A stretch of DNA of 64,000 nt. Source: Fragum whitleyi. Lineage: Eukaryota > Mollusca > Bivalvia > Cardiida > Cardiidae. The stretch spans positions 29,769,236-29,833,235 of the forward strand of contig OX411557.1 in the NCBI GenBank assembly GCA_948146395.1, given 5' to 3'. Made by a program: the position numbers and the translations under genes. The notes beneath the pieces were generated by a model. It saw only the letters and a program-made list of their open reading frames with translations, was not told the origin of the DNA and made no database searches. This document shows positions 49,524 through 59,952 of this stretch, one piece after another; the stretch's first letter is position 1, and each line of letters begins with the position of its first letter.

Positions 49524-50659
49524 AAGTATTAAGCTAAGAAATAATCTATCTATAAGCAGATAATCTTAAAGGCTAAAATTGGTTAATGCATGATATGTTT
49601 AAAAAAATCTTATTTCAACATGAAAGTCCCTATCTCCATGATACAAAATAACATTTCCAGAAGTTAACTGTGTGCATAGTCACTTGATAAACAACATTTT
49701 ATAAAAGTTGTCCTATAATCTGTTAATAAATCTACAAGTTATGGTAATAAGAAATGTTGCATCACAAAGGCCCCATTTTCCATGACACAGAAAATATTAC
49801 CAAGAAAGAAATCATAGAGAGAGTTATATCCAAAGAACAATCCTGACAACAATCAATTGCATCAAAAATCAATTTCAGATAAGAGGATATTTATCAAAAC
49901 TTTTGTCATGATATGGTACGATTTTTAGTTGAATCAATGGCGCCAATTTTTCTTTTTTTGCAAATCATGTTTTGATGAAGAAATCTCATAGAGCATGTCT
50001 TAAGGTCCATTCATGTGAAATTTGGTTGAATTCTTACTGATAGTTTCTGAGAAGAATAATCTTCATATTTTACCACAATTAAGGGCCATTTTGGGGTGAA
50101 ATGGCAGCCTGTAGCACCAAAGTCATCAGCCCTATCAGGATTGAAAGAAGGAATCTGTAAGAGCATGTTGCAGGCATCATTCTTTTGAAGTTTGTTTGAA
50201 TTCTTACAGGTAGTTTCAGAGAAGGTATTTTCATATTTTACCATAATGGGCTATTTTAGGATAACACAACAGCCCAAAGCACACAAGTTATTAGCCCAAT
50301 CGGGATTTAATTAAGGAATCTGAAAGAGCTTGTCCAAAGCATCATTCCTGTACAGTTTTGTTGAATTCTAACAAGTAGCCTCAGAGAAGATATTTTTATA
50401 CTTAACCATATGGGACCATTTTGGATGACACGACAGCCCAAAGCACCCAAGTTAACGACCCTTTCAGGAATAAATGACAGAATTTGAAAGAGCATGTCCA
50501 AAGCATCAATCTATGGCAAATTGATTGAACTCTGATAAGTCGTCTCAGAGAAGATTTTTTTTATCTTATTTTACCATATGGGGCATTTTTGGATGATGCA
50601 ACAGCCAATAGCAGTGAAGTTAACAACCCAATCAGGGATAAATGAAGTAATCTGAAAGA

Positions 50660-50936
50660 TTGATTGATTGAATGGAGTTTAACACCGCTTTCAACATTTT
50701 TTCAGTTATATTGTGGCGGCTGGCGCACCTAACAATGAATTCCTGGTATTCCTTTCACCAGTTCAACCATCACATCCTTTCCTAGCCTCCAGCTGCTACC
50801 TCGCATAGGTCTACGATTATCAACCTATTGGTGAGAGACAAAGAGTCAGAAAGAATGAGTGCTGCCGTCAGGACCTCTAGATTGGCAGTCAAACGCGCTA
50901 CCAACTGCGCTATAACAGCGGCCAGAAATCTGAAAG
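50660..50936 (-). mobile_element. tRNA-derived SINE with target-site duplication
   Basis: Same family as 10694. Duplication AATCTGAAAGA at 50649-50659 and 50937-50947. The tRNA head on minus (50936 down) reads GCCGCTGTTATAGCGCAGTT then GGTAGCGCG. The box B region lost bases relative to the 10694 copy (CGTCAGGACC at about 50867-50876 where the other has GGGGATCGAAC). Confidence 0.88.
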
Positions 50937-51003
50937 AGCATGTCGCATAGTACAATTCCTGTGAAGTTTGGTTGAAATCTGCCCATTGGTCTCAGAGAAG
51001 ATA

Positions 51004-51155
51004 TAGAGGATAATGGTTTGTTTCAGTGTATGAGCGATTTATATTTCATTGAGTGAACAACAAAAACTATATTTTCATGACCTTGAAAATATAGCTTTTG
51101 TTGTTCACGAAATGAAATATTAATCGATCTTGCTCAAAAACAAACCATTATTCTA
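51004..51155. repeat. Long imperfect palindrome
   Basis: Arms of about 70 bp: GATAATGGTTTGTTT, ATATTTCATT, GTGAACAACAAAA, CTATATTTTC, mirrored after CATGACC as GAAAATATAG, TTTTGTTGTTCAC, AATGAAATAT, AACAAACCATTAT. The following 240 bp contain a TGACGTCA palindrome (51253-51260) and TGACGTCG (51281-51288). Confidence 0.85.
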
Positions 51156-51497
51156 TTTCTTTATTGCAAAAATTAGACAAAATGTGAAATTTCTAAGACA
51201 TATTTGCGTAAAGCGTGTCATTTTGCACTAGATTGCTATGCAATATTCAAAGTGACGTCACTTATTTCGCTCCGCATAGATGACGTCGAATAGAATGAAA
51301 TGCACAAAAGCAGGGTATAAGTTTTTGATAATGTCACTGCTTTTTGAAGTGAGATTATCAAGTGATAATCTACCGTTATTTCTTGATAAACCACCGAAAA
51401 GCATTTAAGAATTTTTTGTTTTTATATTTCACCATGAAGCACACTTTTTTGTTGACTTGACAGCCTGTAGAACCCAAGGTTCTCACCTGACGAAGAT

Positions 51498-51735
51498 TAA
51501 CCCTTGTCATGCTGAATAAATTTTGGCTAAAAATTTTCATCAAAACAAAGGGCTAAAAGCACCAACTGAAGGTCAATTTTTATTTGAAAAACTAAATCTA
51601 TTGACAATTCTGGTTCGAAAGTGAGAAACAGGTGGTGTAGACTAACATCAGACTGCACATATGTGCAGGTTGATGTTGGTCTATAGCTCCTGCCAAAGCA
51701 GTAATATTCCAGGTTCAGCATCACAAGAGATTAAT
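51498..51735. repeat. MITE family E, full length
   Basis: TTAACCCTTGTCATGCTGAA at the left, GGTTCAGCATCACAAGAGAT TAA at the right, hairpin GGTGTAGACTAACATCAGAC/GTTGATGTTGGTCTATAGC. Confidence 0.88.
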
Positions 51736-52219
51736 GAAGGAATCTTAAAGAGCATGTCCCAAAGATCATTTCAGTGAAATTTAAACAAATTCTGCCCAGT
51801 AGTTTCAGAAGAGAAGATAATTCAAGAAATAGTTAATGGACGGACACACACAGTTGGGCGGACTCACACACACAATGGACACAAGGCCATGACAATAGCC
51901 CTGCTGGACTTCATCCAGTGCAGCTAAAATGTATGAATGCCAAAATCAATTAATATGCAAGTGTGATTTAATGAACAGATGTACAGAGAACAAGATTCAG
52001 TGACATGCCTTCAGGGTCAAGGTCCCAGTTAAAGGTCAAATAATCGGATGTCCCTGGTTTGTTTTATTGGGTTTTACCCCTTTTTCAACATATTTTCTAC
52101 ATATTGAAGAAGTTAAGGAACCTTACCATGGATTCCTAGTATTTATCTCACCACATCATACTTTTGTGAGATTCCAGCTGCTGTTCCAACTAAGGGTTTC
52201 CATTATCAAAACAATGGAC

Positions 52220-53033
52220 TAACAAGAGTGCCATAGTCACAAAATACGCCGCCACTTTGCTGCTGTTTCACAAAAATAATTGTAGACACTACTCATTTTG
52301 ACAGAACCAAATTCAAAATGACCAAGTTTCATTTAAATCAAGACAAAAAGTTAGGAGGAGTTGCCTTCACAAGGCTGCAATTTCAATAAGCCCCAGACAC
52401 TAAGTTTTAAGGGGGCATAATTCAGGGAAATAAATGAGCCATAAAATCCTTATTCCATGTACATCTACAAATTATGGTGATGACATTGACCAAGTTTCAT
52501 TTAAATAAAGACAAAAAGTAAGGAGTTGCGTTCAAACGGCTACAATTTCAATAAGCCCCAGATACTAAGTTTTATGGGGGCATGATTTAGGGTAAAATTA
52601 ATGAACCATAAAATCCTTACTTCATGCTCATCTACCAATTTCGGTAATAACATCCACCAAGTTTCATTTTGATCCAGCCAGAAACTTAGGGAGAGTTGCA
52701 TTCACAAGGCTGCAATTTCAATAAGCCCCAGAGACTAAATTTTAAGGGGGTGTAACTGAGGCAATAAGCCCCAGAGACTAAGTTTTTAAGGGGCATAACT
52801 CAGGCAAAAATCAACGAACCATAAAATCATTCCTTCATGCACATCTACCAATTGAGGTGATAACATTGACCAAGTTTCAAGAAGATCCAGCCAGAAACTT
52901 AGGAGGAGTTGCGTTGACAAGAAAAGTGGACGGATGTACAGATGGACGGACGGATGGACAGACGGACGGACAGACAGACAGACAGACGGAGATGACGCCA
53001 ATATACGTCCGCCTCTGGCGGCGTATAAAATAA
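52220..53033. mobile_element. TIR tandem element with GGAC run
   Basis: AACAAGAGTGCCATAGTCAC then AAAATACGCCGCCA near the left; TGGCGGCGTATAAAAT at the right. Four to five diverged units (AAGTTTCATTTAAATCAAGA; CAATTTCAATAAGCCCCAGA), then GGACGGACGGATGGACAGAC. It has both an AACAAGAG start and a C-rich TIR, linking the two end styles. A SINE fragment (about 52058-52215) precedes it. Confidence 0.75.
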
Positions 53034-53037
53034 GCAT

Positions 53038-53112
53038 GTCAATGGCTCAGCTCAAAACAGTTGTAACTGCCTACATGTTAATAGGCAGTAACAACTGCTT
53101 CATACTGAACCA
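53038..53112. repeat. Palindromic MITE, family D variant
   Basis: GTCAATGGCTCAGCTCAAAA CAGTTGTAACTGCCTA / TAGGCAGTAACAACTG. Same subtype as 25849. Confidence 0.7.
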
Positions 53113-53237
53113 TGGATATTGTGTGCTGTCAATGGTTTGTTTGCTTGAATGGAGTTGAATGCTGCTTTTGACAATCCTTCAATTATATCACTTCTTGACT
53201 ATATGTTGCAGAAATTAATCATGAATATTACAGTGGT

Positions 53238-54524
53238 TTTCAGCTCGACTATTCGAAGAATAGGGGGGCTATTCCAGTCACCCGGGCGTCGGCGTCAGCG
53301 TCGGCGTAATGCTTTGGTTAAGTTTTTACATGCAAGTGTTTAAAATCTCTGTTTCTATTAAAGCTATTGCTTTGAAACTTTGCACATGCTTCTGTGACCA
53401 TAATATCAGCATCTAGACAAAGATTCATTACTCTGATATTGAATTAAGTGGAATTTTAACCCTTTTCGGACTTACAAATCTTGGTTAAGTTTTTACGAGC
53501 AAATGTTGTTTATCTGTAATATATCTGTTTCTATAAAAGCAATTGCTTTGCAACTTTACACATGCTTCTGTGACCATAATATCAGCCTCTTGACAAAAGT
53601 TTACGTGCAAATGTTGTATTTCTGTAATATCTCTATTTCTACTTAAGCTATTGTTTTGAAACTGTGCACATGCTTCTGTGACCATAATATCAGCCTCTAG
53701 ACAAAGATTCAATACTCTCATTTTGAATTAAGTGGAATTTTAACCCTTTTCAGACTTAGAAATCTAGGTTAAGTTTTTACATGCAAATGTTGTACATCAG
53801 TTATAGCTCTATTTCTACATAGGCTTTTGCTTGGAAACTCTACACATGCTTCTGTTACCATGATATCAGCCTCTTGACAAAGATTTATTACTCTGATATT
53901 GAATTTAGTGGAATTTTAACCTTTTTCAATCTCAGAAATTCTTGGTTAAGTTTTAACGTGCAAATGTTGTACATCAGTTAAATCTCTAATTTAATTAAAG
54001 CTTTTGCTTTCAAAATTTGCACATGCTTCAATGATAATAACAACAGCCTCTTAATAAAGATTCAATCCTCTGGTATAGAATTTAGTGGATTTATAACCCA
54101 TTATGGACTTAGAAATTCTTGGTTAAGTTTTTACGTGCAAATGTTGTATTTCTGTAATATCTCTATTTCTACAGCTGTTGCTTGGAAACTTTACACATGC
54201 TTCTTTGACCATAATATTAGCCCACAGAAAAAGATTCATTACTCTGATATTTAATATAGTGGAATTTTAACCCTTTTTGGCCTTTAAAATCTTGGTTATG
54301 TTTTTATGTGCAACTGTTTTATGTTAGTTATATATCTGTTCCTACTAAAGCTATTGCTTTGAAACTCTGCACATGCTTCTGTGACCATAATATCAGCCTC
54401 TAGACAAAGATTCTTTTCTCTTGACTTTCATTTTATTGAATTTCCTATGTCGATATTGATTTGCTGTTACTATCCAGCACTAGGAATAGTCGAGCTTCGC
54501 TGTCCTCCGACAGCTCTTGTTTTT
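53238..54524 (-). mobile_element. Tandem-repeat element in reverse orientation
   Basis: On minus it starts AAACAAGAGCTGTCGGAGGA CAG (hairpin CTGTC/GACAG), then CGAAGCTCGACTATTC, and ends CTATTCTTCGAATAGTCGAG CTGAAAA. About seven units of 165-175 bp (GTTAAGTTTTTACGTGCAAA; ACATGCTTCTGTGACCATAA). GGCGTCGGCGTCAGCGTCGG replaces the GGAC run near that end. Confidence 0.8.
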
Positions 54525-54676
54525 ATATGGTATTAAGGCAATCTTCAACAATATTGACATTATGTGATGGGTAGTGATCCCTGTCCTGTCCTATTTTGCA
54601 AACCAGTAAAACTCAAAACATTCTTCCTGAGGCACCATGTAGCCGCTCATTCCAATTGAAAATCATCAGTGAGTAA

Positions 54677-54850
54677 ATAAACCCTTGTAACTTCAACACA
54701 GACAAACTTAAGTTACCAGGTTTTAGTAACCCATTGAATGAAATGCTTTCACTTTTGCTAAGCACATTGATCTTATCCTTTGAACTTTAGGATACAGTTA
54801 CTGACATGCATTAACGATATTTGCCAACTAACTTTTGAAAGATTTTGTTA
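54677..54850. repeat. MITE family J
   Basis: CTTGTAACTTCAACACAGAC, CTTTAGGATACAGTTACTGA and ACTAACTTTTGAAAGAT match the copy at 24028. Confidence 0.65.
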
Positions 54851-54917
54851 CCTCATTCTCTTGCCAGTAATACCCGAAAGGGGAGTCAGGCAGTATATAT
54901 AGATAGATCTTGTTGAG

Positions 54918-55035
54918 ACAAGCTGATCTTAACTGAGTCTAGTATAGAAATGTCATTAAGTGAGCCTTAATCGTTAAGGCTCACTTAATAACATTTCTAT
55001 TCAAGACTCAGTTGAAATAAGTGTGTCTCAAAAAA
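54918..55035. repeat. Long palindrome
   Basis: Outer arms GAGACAAGCTGATC / GTGTGTCTC; inner arms ACTGAGTCT, TAGAAATG, TTAAGTGAGCCTTAA, then TTAAGGCTCACTTAA, CATTTCTA, AGACTCAGT. The inner stem is perfect over 15 bp with a two-to-three-base loop. Confidence 0.85.
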
Positions 55036-55133
55036 AATCTCCGGACAAATTCTATTATGTCTGGATCCAATCAAAGTGAGTCAGGTGGGGATAAAATAAC
55101 AAACAAACAATGAGTGTCTCTCTCTCAAGTAGC

Positions 55134-55139
55134 TTTATT
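55134..55139 (-). terminator. Candidate polyadenylation signal of the kinase gene
   Basis: AATAAA on the minus strand, followed 20-40 bases on by TTGTTTGTTTGTT, a typical T/GT-rich downstream element. If used, the kinase 3'UTR is about 4.7 kb. Nearer AATAAA hexamers exist, so this is tentative. Confidence 0.3.
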
Positions 55140-55796
55140 TGAACGAAATATTCATTTATGTTAAAAAGTGTATTTTTTCTATCATTACATATAGAAGTTG
55201 AGGTTAAAATGAATTGATTGTGTATTCACCTAAAATATTAGAAATGTATACAGTTGAAAACTTTTTTTTTCCTGGCACAAAATTTACCAAATCCAAATCT
55301 TGTCTTATCTTTATTTTGCTTGACAACTTTGTCGGAAATGAATTTATTTCTACTAATTCGGCATGTTTTCCAAAATATGCTTTGTACCAGGAAAACTGAG
55401 AAATTATAATCAGAATTTATAAACAGTTGACTACCGTTATTTTGTACTAACAGGTCAAACAAGATGTAGTAACAATGTTTTGGTAGAAAACTGATCTGAT
55501 ACAGGTATTGAAAACAGGAATTTGAACCTAGTGAGTGACCAGACAACAGAGATTAACATCATTAATGATGAGTTGCATTAGATATTAAACCATTATACAA
55601 TAATCCACTATTGACCATCAAATGTGAAGTCAAAGAATTTGTAAGGAAAGGAGAATTTGCTTGTATAATTGTATATCAAGATTTTTGAAATATATCTGAA
55701 CTAGCAGATTAATGTGGCTTTGGATAGTTTGGTTTACTCAGTCTCATATACCAGTAATCATGTTTGTTTTTTTATTGACCCTCTTGCTGACAGTTT

Positions 55797-55880
55797 GGAA
55801 AATACTATTTTAAATGAATAAATTGCTTATGACAAGCAATTTATTCATTTCCCACAGCATTTTCTACCATGCAAGAGTCA
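55797..55880. repeat. Hairpin MITE
   Basis: GGAAAATACTATTTTAAATG, stem AATAAATTGCTTATG/ACAAGCAATTTATT, end CAGCATTTTCTACC. Confidence 0.7.
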
Positions 55881-56506
55881 GATTTTTAAATCTGCAGATA
55901 TGTGAATACAATGGAACTCAAAAGGGTCACTTGTTTCCTACAAAGATGGACTTTAGTTTTAAACAAATTTTGTTACATAATTGTATTGCATTTTCTATAC
56001 GAAAAATTCAATGAAAAATGACTAGAAATTAATGAATGAAAAAGAAATAAAAAGGTAAGTACAGATCTATTAATATTGAATGCAACTTTATAAATTATAA
56101 AGTAACAAACTTTTTGTTATTAAAATAAGTACAGTTTATAAAAGGTTTTGAATTCTATTGCCATATTCCAAACTTAAATATGCACTGCATAAAAGCAAAA
56201 CTGTTTTCCAAAATTTAAATAACTAGCTTTTCATTTGCATATTAGATAATAAATTGTATCTTTCCAATTTTTCATTAAGAAATTTGACACTTTAACTTAA
56301 CAGTGAGTTACACAAGTTAGCTATCTAGATATAGGCAAATGCTATCAAGTTTCTATAATGTATTCAGTGCAAGAAGGTCGGCACAATTTTTGAATACTAA
56401 GTTAATTAAGTTCTTTTGGACACATTAAAATGCCCCAGAGAGTTTACTTATTATTAGGTTGGACAGGAAAATTAAACCATACACAGAACATATAATCAGA
56501 GTTGAA

Positions 56507-56640
56507 ACTGCCCTGCGTTCAGGATCACAAAACAGTGCAAACAGTTTTCCAATTATATCCCTCTTTGCTCATGCACTTGGGTGCAAAGCAGGGTATAAAT
56601 GGCAAACTGTTTGCACTGTTTTGTCATGCAGGGCAGCTCT
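56507..56640. repeat. Palindromic MITE, family A
   Basis: CTGCCCTGCGTTCAGGATCA CAAAACAGTGC at the left; GCACTGTTTTGTCATGCAGG GCAG at the right; inner GCAAACAGTTTTCCAATTAT/GGCAAACTGTTTGC. Confidence 0.85.
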
Positions 56641-57871
56641 GTAGCTTAACCCACTTGAGAAAACTTTATAGAACTTGCAATTTTACCATTTTAAACAATG
56701 TTTTCTACCAAGGCAGGCATTAATCATCAAAATTCTATTTGCTTAAAAAAATGTTTTCAATCTGCAACTCCTTTCAATTTGGATCATTCTAAATGTTCTT
56801 GTCTAGTAAAGTGTTAAATAATTTTCATCAGACTAACTCTCAATAAACAGACAAAATCTTTTATCTTAAAGGCATATTTTTTTTGTTTTTCTGGATGCCA
56901 TAACTTGAAATTAATTATCATAGTTAATCTAACAGGTTATCATTTTGTAAGAAGCCTTCAACTTGAGTATTTGACCCCTATGCAGTTCTATTTTCTTTTT
57001 ACATTTTGTATTAAAAAGACACACATAGACTTCTATATGCATACACTACTAAAGATACATTTGGCAATAATGGATTTTGAGAATAAAATTAAGTTAAACA
57101 TGACACATAAAAAAAGACAATTTACATATAAAATTGGAAGAATGGGAGGGGAATATTGAGACGAAATAAACGAAAGCATAAAAGTTTGATACAAGGCCAA
57201 TGAATTTGTCACAGCTAGAAACTATTGCAGTTATGTCACAAATTCTTAAATGAAATTAATATGAAATTGCTTTTAACAACAAATTCTGCTTGTGACCAAA
57301 ATTATTGTAACATACTTCAATAATATCATTGATTTATCAAAGATGATTACTCTATAAATATCTAATGCCCTTAAACTTATTCAAATTCTGGGTATTAAAC
57401 TTACTGGTCCTATTCAAAAACAATGGCTCTGTTTGGAAGAGTCAAAAAATGACTTTATGTCTTGACCAATGACAGCCCTTGTTTAAAATTCAAATTTCAC
57501 AAGAATTCTGATTGAGTGAGACATAAATAAATATACATCTTGACCAATAAGGGCCCTTGCTATAAAATTCAAAGAGGCTGAACTGGTCAGGCAAATAAAA
57601 GCCCTTAAATCAAGAAGGTACTACTTATAACAAGAAATCCCAGCCAAGTGCTTCCCAAAGGCGTTAATTAGATTTGATATTGATAGCTAAGTGCAGAGGC
57701 ATAGAATGGCTATACATTGAATAGGCACATACTATGTTAATGCACTAAGCTATAAATTTCTCTATCTTTATCAAGTTATATCTTGAAAGTTATTACACGT
57801 TTTAGTATTAAGCTTGGTAGAGCTGCTTGTTTCTACTTCCGAAGATCTAGTCATTAAGATTTCCTTCTTTT

Positions 57872-58112
57872 GAGCCTGTGCATGACATTTCCAACAATTT
57901 GAACCTTTTGTGAAGTGCAAACATTGACTAGTGATGTCAGCCACATAGTGTAAACATAAAGTTACACGATGGTCTACGGAAAGTTTGAGACCTTATCTAT
58001 CTACTAAAAGCATAGTGAAGACTCTGGTCAGACTGTGCGTGTGCACAGGCTGGTCAGAGTCTTTGCTTTGCGAATATCAGAAATTGTTGGAAATCTCATG
58101 CACAGGCTCATT
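57872..58112. repeat. MITE family F, best-preserved copy
   Basis: TGAGCCTGTGCATGACATTT CCAACAATTTGAA at the left; AAATTGTTGGAAATCTCATG CACAGGCTCA at the right. Hairpin GACTCTGGTCAGACTGTGCG/CACAGGCTGGTCAGAGTC. Confidence 0.88.
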
Positions 58113-58792
58113 TTTCTTTATCAGCCTTGTTTTCTGAAACAATATCACCACACAACTATTGCACAGTATTAACTTGCATTTTCTACATATATTACACAAA
58201 AACAATGACGCTTTGAATGTTCAATTTGTCCATGCATAACCAAAAACTTGCTTGAAAAAAAAAATGTCATCTTAATTTGTTGAAAAACTGTTTCTGCTTT
58301 CACCATACCACAGAAGTGCATTGTAGTTACGCTTATTTTTATATATTAAACATATATTTAGAACAGCATATACCTTGATCAATCAGTTTTACAATACTGC
58401 TTTCCACTAAAATTGGGGTTTTCTGTGATATTTGTACAAGAAGCTAAGAAACCAATTACTGGCCACAATTTTGCATTTTTTTTTATCTTTTTTTTTGTAC
58501 AAATATCTATGCAGATTGTTGCATGTGTGCTTTACCATAATCAGCTCCCTTCTTTATAAAAGGTCTTAGAATGGTAAAGTATGCACCCATTTAACCAGGG
58601 AGAATATTTTCTGTATGGTGTTACAAACTTTTATTCCTTATATAAACTTGTTTGTGATTAAATTTCAAATGTTCACCAAGTAAAGACTTAGATCAGCCTT
58701 AGCATAAGCAATGGCTGAGCAGAGTCTTCACTTTGAACCCTGTAGAAAGATATAGACTCAAAGTTTCTTGAACCTAATCAAAGGGATTTTTA

Positions 58793-58865
58793 GATTGGTA
58801 AGCCCAACACTTTCCAAGTGCCTATATCTATAAATGCTTTGAAAACAGTGTTGCCAAAACCCCAT
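58793..58865. repeat. Palindromic MITE, family D, degraded
   Basis: ATTGGTAAGCCCAACACTTT CCAAGTGCCTATA / CAGTGTTGCCAAAACCCCA. Confidence 0.6.
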
Positions 58866-59609
58866 AAATCATTTACACACTTTTTTTATGCAATTCGCAT
58901 GCATGTGAACTTTGCGAAATATTACATGCAGGCTCTTAAATTTATTGGAATACTAGTACTTTTTTCACAACTGAAAAATACAATCATTCAAAATGATGAA
59001 CACTTACACTCTATAATGTGTATTTATATTGGTATGAAATCCATTCAGTCATAGATAAAACTTGGTAAATGCACTGAGATTACTGCCTTAAGGTCATTAA
59101 CCTTGACCTTAAATAGCAGCTGCCTAGCAACATATTGTTACTATGGTTATTTAATGTCTCTGTTCACCGCTTTTTCTTATCTGGCACATATATCTAGACC
59201 ATCTTCAAGGAAGGTCTGTGTACCAGTCTTTCTGATTGGTTAGGAACACTCTGTCCTTATGAAACAGCAGTCCTCATTGGTCAATCTCATATGGTAGGAA
59301 CACCCATACGAATAAGAATGTTATGATAACTGGCAAGACATGTTAACCCACTACCAAATAACAATATTTGGTTTCAGATAAGGCCAAATTGAAAGATTTA
59401 ACAAAATTATCAATTTGTACAAATCAAGAGTATTGCCATTTGGTAAAGTGTTAATCAATAATTATCAATTCTGTGTTTTTGAACATTATCCCTTAGTATC
59501 CCAAGAGCTATTTAAGCTTCAGCTTTCCCAAGAATAACATTATGGGTAAATTTCAGAAGAATATCTATGGAAAATGGATCTACCTTCACAAGGGTATTAA
59601 CGAAAAAAA

Positions 59610-59690
59610 AAAAAATCTATGTTAGAAATGAGGAAATTTCTTGAAACCAAGCAATTTCTTCCTTTACTACATGTTTTCCACCCTAAAAGC
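59610..59690. repeat. Hairpin MITE
   Basis: AAATGAGGAAATTTCTTGAA / CCAAGCAATTTCTTCCTTTA, with a mirrored ACATGTTTTCC end. Confidence 0.6.
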
Positions 59691-59868
59691 TTTTTTGAAT
59701 TTAGACCAGTTTTATAAACAACATATGAGTTTAAAGCACTAGTCATCTTTCTTTTGTAACTACACTGGGATCCAACTTGATTTTTGACATTGATGTTCCA
59801 TTGTTGTCGCAGGTGTTATTTACACAAATCACATATTGGTCCGTTTTATAAATACTGTTTCCGATCGA

Positions 59869-59952
59869 TCACCAGTTGGCAAGACCAGGACGACTTAAAG
59901 TCATAAAGTATATCTGACACGATGACCCAGATCTCATTGATGAGAAAAATAC
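59869..59952 (-). CDS. MAP4K4/TNIK/MINK1: Kinase terminal coding exon
   Basis: Acceptor TTTTTATTTCAG ends at 59953. 27 codons, [20 protein letters not shown] then RPGLANW, and TGA. Too short for ORF-length detection; found by matching the expected CNH end. A family B MITE begins 35 bases upstream of the acceptor (at 59987). Confidence 0.92.
   Translation of the reverse strand, partial: VFFSSMRSGSSCQIYFMTLSRPGLANW

Larger units (their letters stand above)
49213..51928 (+). mobile_element. Composite AACAAGAG element carrying four later insertions
   Basis: Left end TAACAAGAGGCCCAAGAGGA (ATCGCTCCACTG subterminal); right end CATGACAATAGCCCTGCTGG ... CATCCAGTGCAGCTAAAAT, preceded by GGACGGACACACACAG. 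The core has about six units of 165 bp (AAAGAGCATGTC...CATTCCTGTGAAGTTTGGTT). Insertions: family B MITE (49295), SINE (50660), a palindrome block (51004-51155 and flanking to about 51400), family E MITE (51498). Confidence 0.75.
55120..59868 (-). other. Probable long 3'UTR or downstream flank of the kinase gene
   Basis: Strikingly poor in the tandem-repeat elements found everywhere else; only small MITEs (A at 56507, F at 57872, D at 58793, hairpins at 55797 and 59610). A/T-rich, with no conserved coding segment. Relative lack of large insertions fits a constrained 3'UTR. Confidence 0.4.
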
